Source: Streptomyces fumigatiscleroticus (GTDB taxonomy: Bacteria; Actinomycetota; Actinomycetes; Streptomycetales; Streptomycetaceae). From it: 64,000 nt of DNA. Both the position numbers and the translations under genes were made by a program. The DNA lies in assembly GCF_014647975.1 (NCBI RefSeq), contig NZ_BMQF01000023.1, positions 1-64,000 of the forward strand. Reading direction: 5' to 3'. The notes beneath the pieces are model-generated. The model did not search any database and was not told where the DNA came from. It worked only from the letters and a program-made list of their open reading frames with translations. This document shows, piece after piece, positions 16,266-23,520 of this stretch (positions are counted from its first letter, which is position 1; every line of letters starts with the position of its first letter).

Positions 16266-16898
16266 TCAGAGCCGGTCGAGCTCTCCCGTCGTGCGCCCGA
16301 GGTAGGCGACCGGCCCGGGGTCGGGCACGTCGATCTGGTGGAAGCCCATCCGGTCGTAGAAGGCCCGCGCCGGTGTGTTCGCCGTCGACATGCACAGGTG
16401 CACGGCCGGAACGCCCCGGTCGCCGAGGGCTTGCAGGAACGTCCGCATCAGCGCGCGTCCGTGGCCGCGGCCCTGCCACTGGGGCAGCAGGTCGATGTGC
16501 AGGTGCGCCGGGTAGGCGGCCACCTCCGGGACGATCATCCGTTCGGGGTCGTGCAGCAGCCGGACGATCCCCTCGTCGGGGGTGCGCGGCTCGCCGTCCG
16601 GCCGCGGGTAGCGGTCGGCGACCAGCGGCAGCCACTTGGTGCGGAAGGCCTCGACGAAGGCGGGGGTGCCGGCGGTGCCGAGGATGTAGCCGACCGCCGT
16701 GCCCCGTCCGTCGTCCAGCACGAAGGCCAGCTCCGGCTCCAGGAATACGTACGGCGCCGCGAAGGTCGCCGGGAAGATGCCGGGATCCTCGTACACCGGG
16801 CGGCTGTCCCCGCCGTTGTGCGCGGTGCGGATGCAGATGTCGTCCAGGGCCTCGCGGTCCTCGGGACGGTACGGGCGTATCGCGGAAGACGTGGTCAC
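16266..16898 (-). CDS. GNAT family N-acetyltransferase
   Basis: The protein has 210 residues from GTG 16898. The GNAT fold is visible: AIRPYRPEDREALDDICIRT at the N-terminus, AVGYILGT on beta 4, and the acetyl-CoA loop QWQGRGHGRALM (Q/R-x-x-G-x-G/A). HLCMSTANTPARAFYDRMGF follows, the usual NxxAxxFYxxxGF C-terminus. Length and sequence fit acetyltransferases acting on small amines or on a glycosylamine; the substrate is unknown. A GTG at 16931 is in frame but lies inside the operator at 16917-16930, so 16898 is preferred. AGGATG is a usable ribosome binding site. Confidence 0.85.
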   Translation of the reverse strand: MTTSSAIRPYRPEDREALDDICIRTAHNGGDSRPVYEDPGIFPATFAAPYVFLEPELAFVLDDGRGTAVGYILGTAGTPAFVEAFRTKWLPLVADRYPRPDGEPRTPDEGIVRLLHDPERMIVPEVAAYPAHLHIDLLPQWQGRGHGRALMRTFLQALGDRGVPAVHLCMSTANTPARAFYDRMGFHQIDVPDPGPVAYLGRTTGELDRL

Positions 16899-16916
16899 CG
16901 CAGCATCCTGCCCATT

Positions 16917-16930
16917 TGGGAGCGCTCCCA
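16917..16930. promoter_or_regulatory. Perfect CebR-type operator TGGGAGCGCTCCCA
   Basis: This 14-bp perfect palindrome is identical to the binding site described for CebR, the LacI-family cellobiose/cellotriose repressor of Streptomyces. It lies 19-32 bases before the GTG of the acetyltransferase gene, so it could block transcription of that gene. No cellulose-utilisation gene is adjacent. Confidence 0.75.
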
Positions 16931-17009
16931 CAAGTCCCTCGACGGGAGGAGACCCGCGGGGGGCCCGTCCGCCGCTCGGGCGCGGCGGACAGCCCCCCCC
17001 CCGCGGGCA

Positions 17010-20000
17010 TCAGCCGACGACCGCCTGCCGGTACGGCACCAGCCGGACCGGGCCCATCAGGCCGTGGTCCTGCCGGGCGACGCCACCGAAGACGGCGGGA
17101 CGGGCGACCCGGAGGCGGTTGACCAGCGGGGTCGCCACCTCCACCTCGATGGTGTTCGCACCGCGCCGCAGACGGCTCCCCAGGTCCACGACCGGGTGGA
17201 GCCGGTCGGCCGGGGGCAGCCGCACGCCGTTGACGGTCACCCGGAACGTGTCGCTGACCTGCCCCAGTTCCAGGTACGCGCCGTGCGAGGCGTCCCAGTC
17301 GGCGGGCAGGTCGACGGTGGTGCGGTAGCGGCCGACACCCGCGGAGTCGGCCAGCTCGGACAGTTGCGACCAGGGCACGAGCGCGTCCAGTTCGAGCGTG
17401 TGGCGGACCACCTCGGTGCGCGTCGGGCCGTCCCCGGGACGCCAGTCCTCCGCCTGAAGCCGCCAGCGGCCGGGCGTGACGGGCCCGGGCACGGACCGGA
17501 TCCTCGTGGTGACGCTGCCGCCACGGGACAGCCGCGTGGTGTAGATGCCCGCCCGGCTCGCCCGTACCGTCAGGCCCTCCGCCGTGAACAGGACCTCGTC
17601 GGCGTCGGTGGCGACGGCGTGCGGGCGGTCGCCGTGCCGGTCGCCGAAGAGCCCCGGGCGGCCCAGCGCCACGATCACCGTCTCGCCGGGCCGGAGCGTC
17701 ACGCGCAGGGTGATGCCGTCGCCGTCCTCGGTGTACCGGGCCAGCCGTACGGCCTCCCCCGTCCACGGGTCCAGGAGGTACGGCACGGCGGCACCGCCGC
17801 GGGTGCGGCGCAGCGTCACCTCGTGGTCGATGGCCGCCACGGCCGGCTTGACCGTCTCGGCGTGCTTGCCGTTGCACAGGTGGTAGAAGTCGGCCTCGCC
17901 GGTGACCCGGTGGGCGTTGAGCAGGGTGGACGAGGTGGCGTGGCGTACGTCGGGTGTCACGCCGAGCCCGGCGAGGGTGTCGCCGACCAGGGTCTTGTCG
18001 GTGACGCGGACGACATGGTCCAGGGCGAGCAGCCGGGCGAGCACCTCGCGCAGGCGGTCGGTCTCGCCGTCCACGGGCACCCCCGGGGTGAGCGCCTGGT
18101 CGAAGGCGCCGAGCAGCACGACGGGCAGTCCCGCCTCGGCCAGGGCGAGTATCTTGCGGGCGTCGCGAAGGGCGAGCGTGGGCGTGGAGGAGTAGAAGAA
18201 GTCGCCCTCGACGAACAGGGCCTTGTAGGCGGGACCGTCCGGGGCCAGCCGGCCGCCCCTCACCTCGGCGTTCGGCAGGTCGAGCAGCGGTGCGGAGAGG
18301 AACTGGTGGGTCCAGCCCAGCGGGACGCCGGTCGAGGTGAGCCAGGAGGCGCCGATGCCGGTGGCGGTGTAGCCGGTCTGCCGGAAGACGGCCACGTCGG
18401 CGCGGGCGGTGCCGGCCTGGAGCACCCGGTGCACGCGGCCGAGGTAGCCGGCGATGTCCTCCATGTGCCGCCAGGTGGGCTGCCGGGGTCCCCAGGACTC
18501 GCCGTAGCCGGGAGCGCCGTCGTAGGGGCTGAAGGCGGCGAAGCCGGGCCAGCTCACGCCGGGGGCGGTGGCGTAGGAGAAGCCGTGCACGACGGTCTGG
18601 TTCACGCCCGCCGCGTACGCGCCGCCCATGGTGCGCAGGAAGCGGTCCCAGGTGGTGCTGTACGCGGAGCCGTTGTAGGCGCCCGACTCGCAGGAGAGCA
18701 CCGTGTGCCCGGCCATGTCCCGGCCGCCGGCCAGACAGCGGAAGTCGTCCAGGTTCTTGAAGCCGAGGGACTCGCCCTCGGGGATGTCGAGGATCGCCGC
18801 CGACTCGATGGCGTCGGTCTGGAGGCCGTAGGGCTGCGAGCGCAGCCGCATGCCCAGGGAGTGCGCCCAGTCGCGCAGGGCGCGCAGGTGGTGGCGGTTG
18901 AAGAGGCCGGAGACGGTCTCCCAGAAGTCGTGCCGGATCTGCTGGGTGATCTGGGCCTCGAACGCGAAGACCTGGTTGCCGTCGTCCAGCACGAGGGCGG
19001 GCAGATACGGCAGCAAGGGGCGTCCGGTGTGCTCCTGGAAGGCGTCGGGCAGCCCCGGCGTCCAGACCAGCCCGTCGGTCTCCATCTCGACGGAGTCCTC
19101 GAAGAACGCCCCGCCCGCGGCCCTGAGCAGCCGCCGCACATCGGCGGTCAGGAGGCGGTCCTCCCAGTAGCCGGTGACGGCGGCCGTGCCCGCGGCACTG
19201 AAGTGGTCGACGACCCAGGCGGCCGGGGAGGAGTGCGGGCCGGACTCGGGCTGCTGTCCCGAGCCGCGCCGCCAGTAGGAGATCAGCACCCACTCGCCGT
19301 CGTCCGGCGCCGTCCAGGTCAGCCGGCCGTCGGTGACGGCAGCGGTCAGGTCACGGACGCTGGCGAGGTCGAGGCCGGTCTCCTTGCGGGTGGCGTTGGC
19401 CGGTTCCACGCGGGCGGCCTGCACGGCCAGCAGCCGCTGCCGGGTGACGCCGAAGGACGGGGCGTGGACCGGCGGCGGCACGGGAGCGTCGAAGGTGGCA
19501 CCGGCGGCCAGTGCGGCCCGCCCGTGGGCGAGTTCCTGGGCGGCCGCCTCGTCGTCGGGGGTGACACCGGGCACGGCGAGGGGCCAGCTCGGGCCGAGCG
19601 TGAGGTCGACGGTGACGCCACGTCTCGCCGCGCGCCGCAGCGCCGCCTCCACCCCGTCCCGCCAGGGTCTGCTCCCCCACCCGTGGCCCGCGGTGTCCAG
19701 CACCGACTTGTCCGCGATGCTGTGGTGCACGGCGGCGATCTCCACGCCGCCGAAGCCCGCGTCCGCGATCTGGTCGATCTCGCGGGCGATCTCGTCGGGC
19801 TCCACCAGACCGTCCGGCCACCACCACCGGAACCGGGGGCGGACGGACCGCGGGGGCTCGGCGAACCACGCGGCGTCCGGTGCGTGCCCGCCGGTCGCCG
19901 GCCGTGCGGCCGCGCCGGGAGCCGCGCCGCAGACGGCCGCCGTGACACCGGCGGTCAGTCCGGCGGCCAGGACCGTACGGCGCGACATCCCGTCACGCCG

Positions 20001-20018
20001 GAGGAGGTGATGGTGCAT
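17010..20018 (-). CDS. Secreted GH106-like glycoside hydrolase (alpha-L-rhamnosidase type)
   Basis: The protein has about 1002 residues. The N-terminus carries a twin-arginine signal (MSRRTVLAAGLTAG...GAAA). The segment RFRWWWPDGLVEPDEIAREI with FGGVEIAAV is characteristic of GH106 and related rhamnosidases, on an (alpha/beta)8 barrel. The C-terminal third is beta-sandwich-like, with a galactose-binding-type end (LADSAGVGRYRTTVDLPADW, TVNGVRLP, LRRGANTIEVEVATPLVNRL). It probably removes rhamnose from pectin or glycolipid side chains outside the cell. ATG 20018 or ATG 19988 may be the start; the Tat motif is kept in both. A LacI-type operator lies just upstream. Confidence 0.75.
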   Translation of the reverse strand: MHHHLLRRDGMSRRTVLAAGLTAGVTAAVCGAAPGAAARPATGGHAPDAAWFAEPPRSVRPRFRWWWPDGLVEPDEIAREIDQIADAGFGGVEIAAVHHSIADKSVLDTAGHGWGSRPWRDGVEAALRRAARRGVTVDLTLGPSWPLAVPGVTPDDEAAAQELAHGRAALAAGATFDAPVPPPVHAPSFGVTRQRLLAVQAARVEPANATRKETGLDLASVRDLTAAVTDGRLTWTAPDDGEWVLISYWRRGSGQQPESGPHSSPAAWVVDHFSAAGTAAVTGYWEDRLLTADVRRLLRAAGGAFFEDSVEMETDGLVWTPGLPDAFQEHTGRPLLPYLPALVLDDGNQVFAFEAQITQQIRHDFWETVSGLFNRHHLRALRDWAHSLGMRLRSQPYGLQTDAIESAAILDIPEGESLGFKNLDDFRCLAGGRDMAGHTVLSCESGAYNGSAYSTTWDRFLRTMGGAYAAGVNQTVVHGFSYATAPGVSWPGFAAFSPYDGAPGYGESWGPRQPTWRHMEDIAGYLGRVHRVLQAGTARADVAVFRQTGYTATGIGASWLTSTGVPLGWTHQFLSAPLLDLPNAEVRGGRLAPDGPAYKALFVEGDFFYSSTPTLALRDARKILALAEAGLPVVLLGAFDQALTPGVPVDGETDRLREVLARLLALDHVVRVTDKTLVGDTLAGLGVTPDVRHATSSTLLNAHRVTGEADFYHLCNGKHAETVKPAVAAIDHEVTLRRTRGGAAVPYLLDPWTGEAVRLARYTEDGDGITLRVTLRPGETVIVALGRPGLFGDRHGDRPHAVATDADEVLFTAEGLTVRASRAGIYTTRLSRGGSVTTRIRSVPGPVTPGRWRLQAEDWRPGDGPTRTEVVRHTLELDALVPWSQLSELADSAGVGRYRTTVDLPADWDASHGAYLELGQVSDTFRVTVNGVRLPPADRLHPVVDLGSRLRRGANTIEVEVATPLVNRLRVARPAVFGGVARQDHGLMGPVRLVPYRQAVVG

Positions 20019-20041
20019 GCGTGCGCCCCACTCGAAGAGAA

Positions 20042-20053
20042 TGAATCGTTTCA
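20042..20053. promoter_or_regulatory. Candidate LacI-family operator TGAATCGTTTCA
   Basis: The site fits TGAAnCGnTTCA, with the central CG typical of LacI-family operators. It lies 24 bases upstream of the glycosidase start at 20018. A sugar-responsive repressor encoded elsewhere is inferred. Confidence 0.5.
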
Positions 20054-20223
20054 ATCGCAGTCAAGCGGAGGGACGCTAAGCGCCCGGTTCGACCAGGGTC
20101 AAGATGCGTGCAGCACGTTTCCCGGGTGAAGTGGCTTCCGGCGCCGAATGGCATCGATCCGGGCGGGGAACCCGGTGAGGGCTGTAGCGCCCCACACCCA
20201 TGCCACACTTCTGGAGAGCGCCC

Positions 20224-20757
20224 ATGAGTCTTCTGCGCGTGATCGGCCGCCCCCTGCTCGCCTCGATGTTCATCTCCGGCGGCCTGCACTCACTGCGCCG
20301 CCCGCAGGACGTGGCCCCGGCCGCCGAGCCCGTCGTCCGTTCCGTGGCCGATCGGGTGGCCGCGGTGCCGGACGACACCGAGAAGGCCGTACGGATCAAC
20401 GGCGCCGTGCAGGTGGCGGCCGGAGTGCTGCTCGGACTCGGCCGCATGCCCCGGCTGTCCGCCTTGGCGCTCGCGGCGACGGTCGTGCCCACCACCCTGG
20501 CGGGTCATCGTTTCTGGGATGCGGACGACCCCGCCGAACGCGCCCAGCAGCGCATCCACTTCCTGAAGAACCTGTCGATGCTGGGCGGTCTGCTGATCGC
20601 CGCCGACGACACCGGCGGCACCCCCTCCCTGCTGTGGCGCGGCCGCCACGCGGCCCGGGGCCTGCGGCACGACGCCCACCTGGTGCGCCGCTCGGTGCGC
20701 GCCACGGCCCGCCCGGCGGCGGCAGCGGGCGCCGCCCGGGCCAAGCTGCCCGGCTGA
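20224..20757 (+). CDS. DoxX family membrane protein
   Basis: The protein has 177 residues. Four hydrophobic segments and the N-terminal RVIGRPLLASMFISGGLHSL match the DoxX/SURF4-like family. The sequence HRFWDADDPAERAQQRIHFL with KNLSMLGGLLI is typical of the actinobacterial subgroup. DoxX proteins are small polytopic membrane proteins linked to redox or thiol stress; the exact role is not known. GGAGAG about 8 bases upstream favours ATG 20224 over ATG 20200. Confidence 0.85.
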   Translation: MSLLRVIGRPLLASMFISGGLHSLRRPQDVAPAAEPVVRSVADRVAAVPDDTEKAVRINGAVQVAAGVLLGLGRMPRLSALALAATVVPTTLAGHRFWDADDPAERAQQRIHFLKNLSMLGGLLIAADDTGGTPSLLWRGRHAARGLRHDAHLVRRSVRATARPAAAAGAARAKLPG

Positions 20758-20852
20758 CCGGCCGACCGGCGACCGGCCGGAACGTCACCCGGACGGGCGG
20801 CGGGACGCGAACGGTGCGTTCCGCCGCCCGTCCGGTTGCCGTGCGGGCTAGA

Positions 20853-20882
20853 TTTGACCCTGTCCAATCTGGCCGTTACGTT
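20853..20882 (+). promoter_or_regulatory. Promoter with Fur-family-type operator (DUF2180/fur)
   Basis: TTGACC (20854-20859) and TACGTT (20877-20882), 17 bases apart, form a promoter. The half-site series TTTGA-CCCTG-TCCAA (20853-20867) overlaps the -35. The same GGCTAGATTTGAC...CGTTACG frame recurs at 21610-21646, before the next transcription unit. This suggests that both are controlled by the Fur-family repressor encoded between them. Confidence 0.55.
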
Positions 20883-20920
20883 CTCCGTTCGAGCACGGGA
20901 ACGCACCGACGGAGTGGGAC

Positions 20921-21130
20921 ATGCACTGTTACGACTGCCTCCAGGAAGGACGCGCGGACAGCGCCGGTATCGGGATGTGCGCCCGGTGCGGCCTGTTCAC
21001 GTGCCAGGACCACGGGCATGTCGTGCGCGAGCACGTCCACCGCGCGGGCGGCCTGGGGCGCACGACCAGTCCTGTCCAGGCACGCAGGTTCGTCTGCGAC
21101 ACCTGCCGCACGGCCGAGACGGCGCACTGA
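20921..21130 (+). CDS. DUF2180 family small zinc-ribbon-like protein
   Basis: The protein has 69 residues with three Cys/His clusters: CYDC near the N-terminus, GMCARCGLFTC in the middle and VCDTC near the end, plus several His. This matches DUF2180, a small family probably binding zinc and commonly next to Fur-type regulators in Streptomyces. It lies 24 bases ahead of the Fur gene and is surely co-transcribed with it. The function is unknown. Confidence 0.8.
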   Translation: MHCYDCLQEGRADSAGIGMCARCGLFTCQDHGHVVREHVHRAGGLGRTTSPVQARRFVCDTCRTAETAH

Positions 21131-21154
21131 CCGCAGACCAGGAGGGAGCCGACC

Positions 21155-21586
21155 ATGGAGCAGCAGACGGCGGGCGATCTGCTCAGGCGCGCGGGACTGC
21201 GCAGCACGACCCAGCGCCGTGCCGTACTGGCCGCACTCCAGGGCCATCCCCATTCCACCGCGGCGGAGATCGAGGCGCGAGCCGGGATCGGCAGGGGCTC
21301 CGCGAGCGGGCTGTCCCGGCAGGGTCTGTACAACGTGCTGGAGGACCTGACCCGCGCGGAGCTGATCCGCTGCATCGAGCCGGCGGGCTCCCCGGCCCGC
21401 TACGAGCTGCGGGTGGGCGACAACCACCATCACCTGGTGTGCCGCGTCTGCGGACGGATCGAGGACGTCGACTGCACCGTCGGCCGGGCCCCGTGTCTGG
21501 ACCCGGTGGAGAGCAAGGGCTTCACCGTCGACGAGGCGGAGATCACCTGGTGGGGCGTGTGCGCCGACTGCCGCGGCAGCGCGTGA
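21155..21586 (+). CDS. Fur-family transcriptional repressor (CatR/FurA-like)
   Basis: The protein has 143 residues. The winged helix (LRSTTQRRAVLAALQGHPHS, then LSRQGLYNVLEDLTRAELI) is followed by the metal-binding half: DNHHHLVCRVCGRIEDVDC, with the CxxC of the structural zinc site, and a second pair, CADC, at the C-terminus. The short form and the HHHLVC sequence fit peroxide-sensing FurA/CatR rather than iron Fur. GGAGGGAG is the ribosome binding site. Likely targets are its own promoter (20853) and the downstream ferrochelatase operon (21616), which share a palindromic motif. Confidence 0.9.
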   Translation: MEQQTAGDLLRRAGLRSTTQRRAVLAALQGHPHSTAAEIEARAGIGRGSASGLSRQGLYNVLEDLTRAELIRCIEPAGSPARYELRVGDNHHHLVCRVCGRIEDVDCTVGRAPCLDPVESKGFTVDEAEITWWGVCADCRGSA

Positions 21587-21615
21587 GCGCTCCGCCTCCG
21601 CCTCCTCCGGCTAGA

Positions 21616-21646
21616 TTTGACTCGATCAAAAGTAGCTCGTTACGGT
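21616..21646 (+). promoter_or_regulatory. Promoter with palindromic Fur-type operator (GGCT/ferrochelatase)
   Basis: TTTGA-CTCGA-TCAAA (21616-21630) is an inverted repeat that overlaps the -35 TTGACT. The -10 candidate TACGGT (21641-21646) follows with an 18-base spacer. The flanks TAGATTTGAC and CGTTACG are shared with the promoter at 20853, so one regulator probably sees both. Confidence 0.6.
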
Positions 21647-21737
21647 GGTGACTCCCCCCGCACTGTGCCGCATGGCGCCCCGGGGTGAGTCCAGCCACGT
21701 CGGTGTCAGGCGCTTCCGGCCGACGAAGGGAGAGTCG

Positions 21738-22247
21738 ATGTTCCGCAGCGGTCAGAGCCCGCAGACCCCCCGTCGGCGTTCCGCGGGCCCCCTGCACACC
21801 GTCCCCGGCGGCAGGCGGCACCAGCCCGGCGCCCACGGCACCCGGCCGGCACCCGCCGGCGGCGTGCCCTTCTTCTCCTACGGCGCGCTCCAGTCGCCGC
21901 AGACCCAGCGCGCCGTCCTGGGACGCACCCTGACGGGTTCGCCCGACCGGCTCCCCGGCTTCATCCTCACGCTGACGGAGATCACCGCCTCCGCGGCCGG
22001 CCGGGACGGGGCCCGGACCCACCACCCCATGGCGGTGCTCAGCTCGGCCGAGGGCACCCATGTGCAGGGCACCCTGTTCCACCTCCTGGAGGAGGAGGCG
22101 GACCTGCTCGACGGGGTCTGCGACGCCCAGTTCCACCGCATCCCGGTGACGCTCGCCTCGGGCACCGTCGCGTGGGCCCTCGTCGACCGGCGCTACCGGC
22201 CCGCCCCGGCCCCGTCGGCCGGGGCCGCGGACGCCGTGTCCGCCTGA
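21738..22247 (+). CDS. Gamma-glutamylcyclotransferase family protein
   Basis: The protein has 169 residues. After a Pro/Arg/Gly-rich, apparently disordered N-terminus of about 45 residues comes the family signature FFSYGALQSPQTQRAVLG (YGxL loop), then RLPGFILTL and the HVQGTLFHLLEEEADLLDGV segment. The Glu in this region is a candidate catalytic residue. Family members make 5-oxoproline from gamma-glutamyl amines. It begins the transcription unit that continues into ferrochelatase 42 bases later, under a Fur-type operator. Confidence 0.8.
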   Translation: MFRSGQSPQTPRRRSAGPLHTVPGGRRHQPGAHGTRPAPAGGVPFFSYGALQSPQTQRAVLGRTLTGSPDRLPGFILTLTEITASAAGRDGARTHHPMAVLSSAEGTHVQGTLFHLLEEEADLLDGVCDAQFHRIPVTLASGTVAWALVDRRYRPAPAPSAGAADAVSA

Positions 22248-22289
22248 CCTCACCAGCACCACCCAGTGAACCGAGCACGGAGACGTTTG

Positions 22290-23402
22290 ATGGACGCCCA
22301 CCCCTACGACGCCCTGCTCCTGCTCTCCTTCGGAGGGCCGGAGGGAGAACAGGACGTCGTCCCCTTCCTGGAGAACGTCACGCGCGGACGCGGCATCCCG
22401 CGCGAGCGGCTGGAGGAGGTCGGGCGGCACTACTTCCTGTTCGGCGGTGTGAGCCCCATCAACGAGCAGAACCGCGACCTGCTGGACGCCCTGCGCCAGG
22501 ACTTCCGGGAACACGGCCTGGACGTGCCGGTCTACTGGGGGAACCGCAACTGGGAGCCGTATCTGACGGACGCCCTGCGGGAGATCGCCAAGGCCGGCCA
22601 CCAACGGGTGGCCGTCCTGGCCACCAGCGCCTACGCCTCCTACTCCGGATGCCGCCAGTACCGGGAGAACCTCGCCGACTCCCTCGCCGAGATCGCCCGC
22701 GAGGGGCTGCCCGTCCCGCGCGTCGACAAGCTGCGCCACTACTTCAACCACCCCGGCTTCGTCGAGCCGATGGTGGACGGCGTCATCGAGGCCCTGGACC
22801 GGCTGCCCGCGGAGGTGCGGAACTCGGCGCACATCGCCTTCACCACCCACTCCCTGCCGAACCGGGCCGCCGACACCTCGGGACCGGTTCGGCTGCACGT
22901 GCCGGGCAGCGGCGGCGCCTATGTCGCCCAGCACCTCGACGTGGCCCGCACCGTCGCCGCGGCCGTACGCGACCGCACCGGCACCTGCCACGCCTGGGAG
23001 CTGGTCTTCCAGTCCCGCAGCGGCGCCCCGCACATCCCCTGGCTGGAGCCCGACATCTGCGACCACCTCGAGGACCTGCACGGCGCCGGGGTACCGGCCG
23101 TCGTGATGGCCCCGATCGGCTTCGTGTCGGACCACATGGAGGTCAGGTACGACCTCGACACCGAGGCCATGGCCAAGGCGGCCGAGCTGGGTCTGCCCGT
23201 GACGCGCTCGGCGACCGTCGGAGCGGACCCCCGGTTCGCCGCCGCCGTACGCGAACTCCTCCTGGAACGCGCCGAGTTCGAGCGCGACGGCCGCGGCTCC
23301 GCGTCCTGTGCGCTGGGGTCGCTGGGCCCGAGCCACCATGTGTGCCCCGCCGGGTGCTGCGCGTCCGGAACCCCGCGTCCGGCGGCGGCCGGCACCGACT
23401 GA
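22290..23402 (+). CDS. hemH: Ferrochelatase (coproporphyrin III type)
   Basis: The protein has 370 residues. It contains LLLLSFGGPEG, the YWGNRNWEPYLTDAL strand and helix, TSAYASYSGCRQYREN, the catalytic His segment (TTHSLP), and QSRSGAPHIPWLEPD with VVMAPIGFVSDHMEVRYDLD, all typical of actinobacterial CpfC/HemH. The C-terminal SCALGSLGPSHHVCPAGCC supplies the cysteines for the [2Fe-2S] cluster known from this group. It inserts iron into coproporphyrin III in the cytoplasm. ATG 22290 has GGAG about 8 bases upstream. The gene ends inside a 4 x 30-bp repeat. Confidence 0.92.
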   Translation: MDAHPYDALLLLSFGGPEGEQDVVPFLENVTRGRGIPRERLEEVGRHYFLFGGVSPINEQNRDLLDALRQDFREHGLDVPVYWGNRNWEPYLTDALREIAKAGHQRVAVLATSAYASYSGCRQYRENLADSLAEIAREGLPVPRVDKLRHYFNHPGFVEPMVDGVIEALDRLPAEVRNSAHIAFTTHSLPNRAADTSGPVRLHVPGSGGAYVAQHLDVARTVAAAVRDRTGTCHAWELVFQSRSGAPHIPWLEPDICDHLEDLHGAGVPAVVMAPIGFVSDHMEVRYDLDTEAMAKAAELGLPVTRSATVGADPRFAAAVRELLLERAEFERDGRGSASCALGSLGPSHHVCPAGCCASGTPRPAAAGTD

Positions 23403-23520
23403 CGCCCGGGAGCGCGCGGGTCCGGTCACTGACGCCCGGGAGCGCGCGGGTCCGGTTACTGACGCCCGGGAGCGCGCGGGTCCGGTCACTGACGCCCGGG
23501 AGCGCGCGGGTCCGCCTCAG
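23401..23520. repeat. Four tandem 30-bp repeats between convergent genes
   Basis: The unit begins GACGCCCGGGAGCGCGCGGG and ends TCCGGTCACT. Four copies run head to tail, with a single T/C difference in copy 2 and a changed end in copy 4. Copy 1 includes the last bases of the ferrochelatase stop and copy 4 touches the malic enzyme stop. Each unit can form a small hairpin (CCCG...CGGG), so the block may act as a convergent terminator. Confidence 0.9.

Noticed and set aside
16993..17002. Run of ten C residues between the GNAT and GH106-like genes
   Set aside because: A homopolymer in a short intergenic gap; it may vary or be a sequencing problem, but it shows no function.
16338..20129. Very long plus-strand open frame (over 1200 codons)
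   Set aside because: It is antisense to the GNAT and GH106-like genes, which have clear motifs on the minus strand.
23401..23520. Possible CRISPR array (30-bp repeats)
   Set aside because: The repeats are directly adjacent with no spacers, and no cas gene is nearby; it is a simple tandem repeat.
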